From Hungateiclostridiaceae bacterium UBA3934 (GTDB lineage: Bacteria; Bacillota; Clostridia; Acetivibrionales; DTU013): a DNA stretch of 5,975 nt. Under the pieces are notes generated by a model. The model saw only the letters and a list, made by a program, of their open reading frames with translations, did not search any database and had not been told where the DNA came from. The DNA lies in the NCBI GenBank assembly GCA_002385815.1, contig DGEE01000008.1:1-5975 (forward strand), written 5' to 3'. The first letter of the stretch is position 1, and each line of letters begins with the position of its first letter. Positions 1-4,973 of this stretch are shown here, piece by piece. The position numbers and the translations under genes were made by a program.

Positions 1-249
1 CAGCTCCTGCCTGAGCTCGCCTGAACCGCCTCCGTCATCGGCTACGGTGACGACAGCGGTTATGTTGGATGTAAACGTCTTCAGCCCACGCAGCATCGTG
101 GAAAGACCGGTGCCCCCTCCGATAGCTACGACTTTCGGACCTTTCATGAGAAGATCCGTACGGGGGTCATTTGATCCGGCTCTCTGCAACCCGTTGCAGC
201 GGCGGCCATTTTTTCCGAATGTTTTTCCTGCGGTTTCCCCCAATGTCAT
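1..249 (-). CDS. yvcK: YvcK (UPF0052/CofD-like) gluconeogenesis factor, N-terminal part, runs off left edge
   Basis: Only the first 83 codons are present; the frame is open to base 1. The fragment carries the family's N-terminal nucleotide-binding signature: GPKVVAIGGGTGLSTMLRGL (residues 37-56) with the glycine loop GGGTGLS (44-50), then VTVADDGGGSGELR (67-80). From family knowledge, YvcK binds UDP-sugars such as UDP-GlcNAc and is needed for growth on gluconeogenic carbon and for normal cell-wall synthesis in Bacillus. I chose the ATG at 249 because AGGAG (259-263) lies 9 nt upstream and the ATG overlaps the rapZ stop as ATGA, typical of coupled translation. This gives a 34-residue, Arg/Gly-rich leader before the conserved core. 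An internal ATG at 147 (Met35) would begin right at the core but has only a weak ribosome site. In related genomes whiA usually follows; it would lie outside the window. Confidence 0.93.
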   Translation of the reverse strand, partial: MTLGETAGKTFGKNGRRCNGLQRAGSNDPRTDLLMKGPKVVAIGGGTGLSTMLRGLKTFTSNITAVVTVADDGGGSGELRQEL

Positions 250-1121
250 ATGCCGCCACTCCTGCCGTCTTTATCAATATCCCTGTGCTCGATGACAGCC
301 TTGTGTTTCTTTTCCGTCAGATTCTTCAGCAGTTCTTCGGCGATGGCAACAGAGCGGTGCCGTCCGCCCGTACACCCTATGCCAATCACCAGTTGGGATT
401 TCCCTTCCCTGATGTAGTTCGGGATCAGAAAATCCAGCATCGAATTCAGCTTTTCATTGAATTCGATGGTCTCAGGCATGCCAAGTACATATTCCCGGAC
501 GTCATCATGCTTTCCGGTGAGTTTTCTCATGGATTCTATATAAAACGGATTTGGGATGAACCTGACATCGAACACCAGGTCACATTCTATCGGTATACCG
601 TATTTAAAGCCAAAGGATATGATATTTATGATTATGCCTCCAAACTCCTCACTATTGTCTATAATGCCAGTGATAGCCTCACTGAGTTGCTTCGGTGTCA
701 GATTGGAGGTATCTATCACATAATCTGCACGTTCCTTTATTTTTTGCAGTACCCGTCTCTCTTCAGCAATCGCCTGCTTCAGTCTTCCCTCCTGTGCCAG
801 GGGATGGGAACGTCTGGACTCCTTATACCGCTTGACAAGGACATTGTCGGAGGCCTCCATGAAAAAAATCTCATAAGTATGCCCTTCATCCGTGAGAGCA
901 TCGAGAGCAGGGAAAAGATCATTGAGAAGCTCGCCGCCGCGTATGTCTGTGACCAGGGCTATCTTGTCCATTTTCCTGTAGCTTTGGGAGCATATTTCAG
1001 CTATTTTGGGTATCAGCAGCGGCGGAAGGTTGTCTATGCAAAAGAATCCTGCATCCTCAAGATATTTGGCCACCAGACTCTTGCCTGCCCCCGATATCCC
1101 GGTTATCACAATAAATCTCAT
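246..1121 (-). CDS. rapZ: RapZ/YvcJ family P-loop nucleotide-binding protein
   Basis: This 291-residue protein is the full usual length for the family. The N-terminus has a Walker A loop GISGAGKS (8-15), followed by FCIDNLPPLL (27-36), DIRGG (59-63), SFGFKYGIP (169-177), DVRFIPNPFY (185-194) and the C-terminal signature GCTGGRHRSV (249-258). In Bacillus the ortholog YvcJ hydrolyses GTP and affects competence. In E. coli RapZ is an RNA-binding adaptor that senses glucosamine-6-phosphate and controls glmS through GlmZ decay. The basic C-terminal RNA-binding tail of the E. coli protein is not obvious here: the end reads DGRSGGI, with only KKHK at 271-274, so RNA binding cannot be assumed. The ATG at 1121 follows a GGAGAGG ribosome site. 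The gene starts 32 nt after murB, and its TGA overlaps the yvcK ATG. Confidence 0.96.
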   Translation of the reverse strand: MRFIVITGISGAGKSLVAKYLEDAGFFCIDNLPPLLIPKIAEICSQSYRKMDKIALVTDIRGGELLNDLFPALDALTDEGHTYEIFFMEASDNVLVKRYKESRRSHPLAQEGRLKQAIAEERRVLQKIKERADYVIDTSNLTPKQLSEAITGIIDNSEEFGGIIINIISFGFKYGIPIECDLVFDVRFIPNPFYIESMRKLTGKHDDVREYVLGMPETIEFNEKLNSMLDFLIPNYIREGKSQLVIGIGCTGGRHRSVAIAEELLKNLTEKKHKAVIEHRDIDKDGRSGGI

Positions 1122-1153
1122 CTTCTGACCTCTCCGTTTCGTCTCACCGGTTT

Positions 1154-2068
1154 TTATTCCTCACCTATTATTTTCACTTCCGTCTGGAGCATGACTCCGA
1201 ATTTCTGATATACGGTTTCACGTATATGTTCTATCAGTGATATGACATCGCTGGCCGATGCATTATCGGTATTGACAATGAATCCGCAATGCAGTCCTGA
1301 AACCTCTGCACCGCCCGTCCTGTACCCCCTGAGTCCGCAGTCCTGTATCAGCTTCCCGGCGAAATATCCCTCTGGTCTTTTGAAGATGCTCCCTGCGCTG
1401 GGCAGGTCCAAAGGCTGCTTTTCACGCCGCCTGGCACTGAAATCGTCCATTTTTTCCTTTATCTCTTTCCTGTCGCCCTTTTTTAACCTGAGGACAGTTC
1501 TCAGCACTGTACCCCCGTCTGTCTGTATGAAGCTGGATCGTTTCCCGAACTGATGCTCCTCATTGCTGAGTCTGCATATACTGCCATCAGGGCGCAGGTA
1601 CTCGGTCTGGCTTACCACCATTGACATTTCGCCATCATATGCCCCTGCATTCATTGTGACTGCGCCGCCAAGTGTCCCGGGTATGCCTTCGGCAAATTCC
1701 AGCCCTGAAAGCCCATGTTCCAGCGCTATCCGTGATAATCCGGAGATGAGGATACCTGCCTCTGCACTGATCACCTCACCGGTCACCTCGTATCTGCTGA
1801 CATTGTCAGTCAGCTGGATCACTGCAGCCCTTATACCTTTATCCCTCACTATAAGATTCGTGCCGTTCCCGATGACTATCGCCGGTATACCGTTCTCTTT
1901 ACATGCCTTCAGAATGTCAGCTGCGCTTTCGATGGTCTCAGGTCTGATGAATACATCCGCAGGTCCCCCTATCCTGAAGGATGTGTGCCGCGACATGGGC
2001 TCATCAACGGCAACAGTGCCGCTGCCGGGGATCCGCCTTATCAGTTCCGCTGCTGCGTACTTGTCCAA
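1154..2068 (-). CDS. murB: UDP-N-acetylmuramate dehydrogenase (UDP-N-acetylenolpyruvoylglucosamine reductase)
   Basis: MurB is the cytoplasmic FAD enzyme that uses NADPH to reduce UDP-GlcNAc-enolpyruvate to UDP-MurNAc, the second committed step of peptidoglycan synthesis. The 304 residues match the short type II form. FAD-binding motifs are HTSFRIGGPAD (28-38), GNGTNLIVRD (67-76) and EGIPGTLGGAVTMNAGAYDGE (127-147, key residues G128, G131, G134, N140, G142). The substrate domain has FGKRSSF (174-180), PSAGSIFKRP (223-232) with the proton-donor Ser227, and the C-terminal Glu297 (QTEV). The residue before the active-site Arg177 is Lys, where the family normally has Tyr (YRxS). The start is TTG at 2068: the frame is closed two codons upstream by the PHP stop TAA (2075-2077), and AAAAGGAG (2080-2087) sits 11 nt before it. 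No ATG occurs until Met25, directly before the conserved HTSF. Confidence 0.96.
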   Translation of the reverse strand: MDKYAAAELIRRIPGSGTVAVDEPMSRHTSFRIGGPADVFIRPETIESAADILKACKENGIPAIVIGNGTNLIVRDKGIRAAVIQLTDNVSRYEVTGEVISAEAGILISGLSRIALEHGLSGLEFAEGIPGTLGGAVTMNAGAYDGEMSMVVSQTEYLRPDGSICRLSNEEHQFGKRSSFIQTDGGTVLRTVLRLKKGDRKEIKEKMDDFSARRREKQPLDLPSAGSIFKRPEGYFAGKLIQDCGLRGYRTGGAEVSGLHCGFIVNTDNASASDVISLIEHIRETVYQKFGVMLQTEVKIIGEE

Positions 2069-2074
2069 ACCAGA

Positions 2075-2821
2075 TTACACTCCTTTTGCAGCAGAAGCCG
2101 CTGCCTTTTTGGCAGCTTTCCTTCTGCTCACGAAATCCTCTGTCCTTTTCAATGATGTGCTCAGCACCAGTTCCTCCGGGATCTGTGCTTCGCCGAGTAT
2201 CTCCAGCACCTTGCCGAATTTGCCTATATCATAGCATATATGCGCATCAGTGCCGCAAGTGACAGTTACACCATATTTTTTACACTTCCTTACGAATTCC
2301 AGGCAATTCTGTAAAGACCCTTTCCTTACCCTGAAAGAGCCGTTGTTGATTTCTATAAGCTTCCCATATTCACCCGCAGCCCTGACCACCATGTCGATAT
2401 CGACCTGGAATACAGGATTGCCCGGGTGAGCAACTGCATCCACATAGGGATGTTTCAGCGCATTTATCATACCTTCCGTATTCTCTTCAACACTGCCGGG
2501 GGTGATCACTATGTCATGAAAGCTCGCTATCACAAACTCCAGTCTCGACAGTATCTTATCAGGCATATCAAGGGTACCGGAAAAATCCATTATATCCGTC
2601 TCGGCCCCTCTGAATATCCTTATGCCGTCTATATATTCCGGTATGACCCCGAGATTCATGAAATGGACCTCAGTGGATGCCCCTCTCAAAGCAGGCCCGT
2701 GGTCTGTCATCGCTATGGCTTCCATTCCGTTGATCCGTGCCTGGACGGCATTTTCAGTTATAGTACTGTATGCGTGTCCGCTTGATATCGTATGCGTATG
2801 TGTATCTGCAACAAGCTTCAA
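2075..2821 (-). CDS. PHP-domain metal-dependent phosphatase, YcdX-like
   Basis: This 248-residue protein matches the E. coli YcdX type of PHP hydrolase, a trinuclear-metal phosphoesterase fold. Metal ligands are visible in order: DTHTH (6-10), HAYST (16-20), TDHGP (39-43), RGAE (71-74), SFHD (100-103), HPGNP (132-136), EINNGSF (157-163), RKGSLQNC (166-173) and GTDAH (190-194). All expected His/Asp/Glu positions appear intact, so it should be active; the physiological substrate is unknown for this family. The C-terminal 16 residues (233-248) are Lys/Ala-rich and probably disordered. The start is TTG at 2821, 6 nt after a strong AGGAGGAG. An in-frame TAA two codons upstream rules out a longer form, and the next Met (33) would remove the first metal motif. 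The gene sits between hprK and murB and was probably recruited to this operon. A housekeeping role tied to sugar-phosphate or wall metabolism is inference only. Confidence 0.93.
   Translation of the reverse strand: MKLVADTHTHTISSGHAYSTITENAVQARINGMEAIAMTDHGPALRGASTEVHFMNLGVIPEYIDGIRIFRGAETDIMDFSGTLDMPDKILSRLEFVIASFHDIVITPGSVEENTEGMINALKHPYVDAVAHPGNPVFQVDIDMVVRAAGEYGKLIEINNGSFRVRKGSLQNCLEFVRKCKKYGVTVTCGTDAHICYDIGKFGKVLEILGEAQIPEELVLSTSLKRTEDFVSRRKAAKKAAASAAKGV
2078..2087 (-). promoter_or_regulatory. Ribosome binding site supporting the TTG start of murB
   Basis: The minus strand reads AAAAGGAGTG at the very end of the PHP coding sequence. The AGGAG core lies 11 nt before the TTG at 2068, slightly longer than ideal spacing. 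It is the only purine-rich site near the N-terminus. The position inside the upstream gene suggests that ribosomes finishing PHP restart on murB. Confidence 0.7.
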
Positions 2822-2824
2822 ATG

Positions 2825-2899
2825 TTACTCCTCCTGTTCCGTTGTATACTCCATGTACTGTTTCTCCTGTTCCGTTATATGCTCCGTATACTGCTCCAT
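2825..2899 (-). CDS. Possible 24-residue Glu/Gln-rich leader peptide made of two 11-residue repeats
   Basis: An ATG at 2899 opens 24 codons that end in TAA three nt before the PHP TTG, in the same frame as both hprK upstream and PHP downstream. The peptide is ME followed by two copies of an 11-residue unit, QYTEHITEQEK and QYMEYTTEQEE. I do not recognise it. No strong ribosome site precedes the first ATG (only GGTCGG). A second in-frame ATG at Met16 has AGGAG 9 nt upstream. It could be a coupling leader that delivers ribosomes to the PHP start, a relic of a longer hprK C-terminal tail, or non-coding. Coding status is unproven. Confidence 0.25.
   Translation of the reverse strand: MEQYTEHITEQEKQYMEYTTEQEE
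2828..2835 (-). promoter_or_regulatory. Strong ribosome binding site for the TTG start of the PHP gene
   Basis: The minus strand reads AGGAGGAG, then 6 nt, then TTG at 2821. This near-perfect anti-16S match decides the non-ATG start. It overlaps the stop codon region (TAA, 2825-2827) of a 24-codon open frame just upstream. Confidence 0.85.
2831..2893 (-). repeat. 33-nt imperfect tandem duplication in the hprK-PHP spacer
   Basis: On the minus strand two adjacent 33-nt units start at 2893 and 2860. The second unit spans 2860-2828 and ends within the PHP ribosome site. They match at 27 of 33 positions, and all six differences are transitions (C/T or A/G). Both units contain AACGGAACAGGAG, so the duplication also copied a ribosome-binding-like AGGAG. 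The period is a multiple of three. Confidence 0.8.
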
Positions 2900-2941
2900 C
2901 CGACCAATAATGCTTTTATGTGGTTGCGGAGCCGCCGCTGC

Positions 2942-3859
2942 TCAGTCATCGTATTTAAGGAAACGCTCACTTAAGAGCTTTGCCGCATTGTAGCCCATCT
3001 TCTTCTGCCTGTGGTTCATGGCTGCCACCTCGACAATGATGGCCAGATTCCTGCCGGGACGGACAGGTATGACCAGGGAAGGTACTGAAATACCGAGAAT
3101 ATCCGTAAACTGGTCCTCCAGGCCCAGGCGATCATACATTTTGCCCTCTTTCCAGAGTTCCAGCTTTATCACCAGGTTTATATTCTCCTGCATCTTGACC
3201 GCGCCCATACCGAACAGGTTCTTAACATCGACTATCCCTATCCCGCGTATTTCTATAAAGTGCCTTATATTCTCAGGTGCTGAGCCCAGCAGCGTAGTGT
3301 CTGAAACTCTCCTTATCTCAACAAGGTCGTCTGCGATGAGTCTGTGGCCTCTTTTTACGAGCTCGAGGGCTGTCTCGCTCTTACCCACACCACTTTCTCC
3401 CAGGATCAATATGCCTTCCCCGTATACCTCCACCAGTACTCCGTGCTGTGATATCCTCGGAGCCAGCATCACATTGAGATAGCGGATGAGACCGCTCATG
3501 AATCTTGATGTGATATCCCTGGTCTTCAGGATCGGTATGGAGTATTTCTGAGAAGCCTGCACCATCTCCCCGAATGGCTCCTGATCCCTTGCGATGACAA
3601 GACAGGGAAACCCCGTTCGGAAATATTCGTCCAGCCTCTTTTGCCGTTCCTGAGGCGACAAGCTTGCAAGATATGTCATCTCCACCTTGCCTATGATCTG
3701 GATCCTGTCCGATCCGAAATATTCCATATATCCCGACAACTGCAGTCCTGGTCTGTTCACATCGGATGTGGTGATATCGATATCACCTGCAGATTCAGTC
3801 ATGCAAACCGGTTCCAGGTGGAACTCTTCCATAAGCGTTTTGAGCTTTACAGTAAACAT
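2942..3859 (-). CDS. hprK: HPr kinase/phosphorylase
   Basis: HprK is the bifunctional cytoplasmic sensor that phosphorylates HPr on Ser46 with ATP or pyrophosphate when glycolytic intermediates are high, and removes the phosphate when phosphate is high. It thereby sets CcpA-dependent catabolite repression. The 305 residues are full length. The N-terminal domain (1-130) is the variable HprK_N fold. The C-terminal kinase domain has His139 (QHGV), Walker A GESGVGKS (154-161), the acidic pair ADD (176-178), the family signature EIRGIGIVDVKNLFGMGAV (203-221), Arg243, and the conserved end VRPGRNLAIIVEVAAMNHR (266-284) with MGYNAA (288-293). The ATG at 3859 follows GGAGG with 7 nt spacing. It is the first gene of its operon, behind a candidate promoter. 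It ends in TGA, after which the same frame stays open for 38 more codons. Confidence 0.97.
   Translation of the reverse strand: MFTVKLKTLMEEFHLEPVCMTESAGDIDITTSDVNRPGLQLSGYMEYFGSDRIQIIGKVEMTYLASLSPQERQKRLDEYFRTGFPCLVIARDQEPFGEMVQASQKYSIPILKTRDITSRFMSGLIRYLNVMLAPRISQHGVLVEVYGEGILILGESGVGKSETALELVKRGHRLIADDLVEIRRVSDTTLLGSAPENIRHFIEIRGIGIVDVKNLFGMGAVKMQENINLVIKLELWKEGKMYDRLGLEDQFTDILGISVPSLVIPVRPGRNLAIIVEVAAMNHRQKKMGYNAAKLLSERFLKYDD
3770..3787. repeat. 18-bp perfect palindrome inside hprK
   Basis: GGTGATATCGATATCACC is its own reverse complement, with no spacer. It encodes residues 25-30 (GDIDIT) of HprK, about 73-90 nt after the start codon. Asp-Ile codons (GAT ATC) favour palindromes, so function is not implied. 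Confidence 0.9.
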
Positions 3860-3912
3860 CCGCCGCCCTCCGTAACAAAGCGTACATGAAAAATACTATA
3901 TCTTTCAGTTAG

Positions 3913-3946
3913 ATTATATACCAACGAAACAGATTTTACGAGTCAA
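3913..3946 (-). promoter_or_regulatory. hprK: Candidate promoter of the hprK operon
   Basis: On the minus strand a perfect -10 box TATAAT lies at 3918-3913, in the context TTGGTATATAATCT, which offers an extended -10 (TGG before TATATA). A TTGACT element at 3946-3941 resembles a -35 box, but the spacing is 22 nt to TATAAT or 20 nt to TATATA, longer than the usual 17. The promoter may therefore rely on the extended -10. The predicted start near 3906 leaves a leader of roughly 45 nt before the hprK ATG. It sits downstream of the V-ATPase terminator, where an operon promoter is expected. Confidence 0.6.
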
Positions 3947-3960
3947 AACCGAAGATAAGC

Positions 3961-4004
3961 ATACTGTATCACGAGAGCCATAGAGGAAAATCCGCGTACA
4001 GTAT
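3961..4004. promoter_or_regulatory. Pair of small dyads upstream of the hprK promoter, possible operator
   Basis: ATACTGTAT (3961-3969, a dyad around the central T) and GTACAGTAT (3996-4004, TAC-A-GTA core) have centres 35 bp apart. Together they also form an 8-bp inverted repeat, ATACTGTA and TACAGTAT. They lie about 45-90 bp upstream of the candidate -10 box, where an activator or repressor could bind. I do not match them to a named regulator, and no cre-like site is evident. Confidence 0.3.
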
Positions 4005-4063
4005 CCCAATAGTCATATTCCCCCGAAAAACAGGTTTTGTTGATAAAATGCCATATTCGCACC

Positions 4064-4096
4064 AAAAGCCCTCTGCTCATTCAGCAGAAGGCTTTT
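4064..4096 (-). terminator. Hairpin terminator of the V-ATPase operon
   Basis: In minus-strand RNA the hairpin has a 14-bp stem (AAAAGCC plus UUCUGCU pairing with AGCAGAG plus GGCUUUU) and a 5-nt loop GAAUG, ending in a short U4 tract. One pair is G-U on the minus strand; the same position is an unpaired C/A on the plus strand. The fold is therefore better in the minus direction, fitting a terminator about 200 nt after subunit D and before the hprK promoter. The U tract is short, so termination could be partial. Confidence 0.8.
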
Positions 4097-4097
4097 C

Positions 4098-4223
4098 AGC
4101 CGTGGAACTATATTATCTGATCTTGCTGCTGTGCGATTTGCACATGATATATCGATATGGTCTTGAGCCGTGAGACTATACAGCCTGGTCTTAAGCAGAT
4201 TTCAAATCGGTCCGGACACTATA
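4098..4223. repeat. Three degenerate direct copies of an ACTATA-ending repeat between subunit D and its terminator
   Basis: On the plus strand AGCCGTGGAACTATA (4098-4112) and AGCCGTGAGACTATA (4166-4180) agree at 13 of 15 positions. A weaker third copy, TCCGGACACTATA, lies at 4211-4223. On the minus strand each contains TATAGT, which resembles a -10 box. The stretch also has a 5-bp hairpin TGTGC/GCACA (4130-4144). No gene is recognised here; it may be 3' untranslated RNA. Confidence 0.4.
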
Positions 4224-4228
4224 CGGAA

Positions 4229-4291
4229 CTAAGCCCCGCAAACAATCATCTCAGTCTCCGGGCAGAGCACAGAACGGCGTGCAGCTTGCAT
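4229..4291 (-). CDS. Possible 20-residue ORF directly after subunit D
   Basis: An ATG at 4291 lies 7 nt after the subunit D stop and has AGGAG (4296-4300) overlapping that TAG, with a short 4-nt spacing. The ORF runs 20 codons to TAG and reads MQAARRSVLCPETEMIVCGA. I recognise no family. It could be a tiny coupled gene of the V-ATPase operon, or chance. The rest of 3860-4298 contains no larger convincing minus-strand ORF. Confidence 0.15.
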   Translation of the reverse strand: MQAARRSVLCPETEMIVCGA

Positions 4292-4298
4292 ACCGCTC

Positions 4299-4967
4299 CT
4301 ATTGTGCCCCGTATCTTTCCCTGTAGTGATGAGCCTGTTCCAGCATCATATCCTTGACTTTCATGAGCCTTGTCAGATTTCCTCTCTCGTTCTCATCCAG
4401 CTTCATGACTATATACTTGATCGTCTCCTCAAGATTCGGTATCAGGACATGTTCCAGCGCATTGACCCTGCGTCTTGTCCTTTCTATTTCATCAGCCAGC
4501 AATTGTGCTGCCTTCTCAAGCTCCGCCAGTCGCAAAAGCGTCGGAGTCAGCTCTGAGAGTGTGGCTATGGCCGCATCCAGCTCACTGGATGTGTTCGCGA
4601 AGCCATAGGGATAAATGTCTGATTCATCATCAGACTCGGTATGGAATTCCAGCACAGGGACATCGACGCTCATGATGTTCCTTGTCGATGCTTTCAGCTC
4701 CACCTTCTGCTTCGGGAACATGAGCGCTTCCTCCAGAACCTCGGAATTCATCTCGGCCCTGGCCATGACAAAACGCGAATGGACTTGCCGGAGCTTATCC
4801 TCCACTTCTTCTCTGAGAGTTTTGTTCTCTCTCACCATCTCGAGAAATCTCTTCATAAGCTCATCTCGCTTGTCTTTAAGCAGCTTGTGCCCTCTCCTTG
4901 CTGTTTTGAGCCTTTTTTTCAGCCCGGTCAGCACCATACGGGTAGGGTTTACATTCAATCTAGCCAT
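4299..4967 (-). CDS. atpD: V/A-type ATPase subunit D (central stalk)
   Basis: Subunit D forms the long coiled-coil rotor shaft that passes through the A3B3 head and couples it to the membrane ring in V/A-type ATPases, which in clostridia may pump H+ or Na+. The 222 residues match the usual length. The N-terminal helix has NPTRMVLTGLKKRLKTARRG (7-26), continuing HKLLKDKRDELM. The C-terminal helix has RRRVNALEHVLIPNLEETIK (165-184) and RLMKVKDMM (200-208). Both ends are helical and heptad-like, with a variable acidic centre (about 110-118, ESDDESDIY). The ATG at 4967 is 6 nt after the subunit B stop, and GGGGAG at the end of the B gene serves as ribosome site. It appears to be the last recognised gene of the operon. 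The symbol follows V-type naming (also ntpD) and is not the F-type beta subunit. Confidence 0.96.
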   Translation of the reverse strand: MARLNVNPTRMVLTGLKKRLKTARRGHKLLKDKRDELMKRFLEMVRENKTLREEVEDKLRQVHSRFVMARAEMNSEVLEEALMFPKQKVELKASTRNIMSVDVPVLEFHTESDDESDIYPYGFANTSSELDAAIATLSELTPTLLRLAELEKAAQLLADEIERTRRRVNALEHVLIPNLEETIKYIVMKLDENERGNLTRLMKVKDMMLEQAHHYRERYGAQ

Positions 4968-4973
4968 CGACCG

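Noticed and set aside
171..1208. 345-codon open frame on the plus strand antisense to rapZ
   Set aside because: It lies opposite a gene with clear RapZ motifs, has no recognisable domain, and looks like a codon-bias shadow.
2393..2404. GTCGATATCGAC palindrome inside the PHP gene
   Set aside because: It is only 12 bp and is explained by the codons for Val-Asp-Ile-Asp.
2942..2944. Selenocysteine or general stop-codon recoding to explain the shared frames
   Set aside because: No selenocysteine insertion structure was seen after the TGA. TAA, TAG and TGA all end well-defined genes here at expected family lengths.
4025..4040. AAAAACAGGTTTT hairpin-like sequence before the hprK promoter
   Set aside because: The arms would leave a 2-nt loop, too tight for a stable hairpin, and the stem is A/T only.
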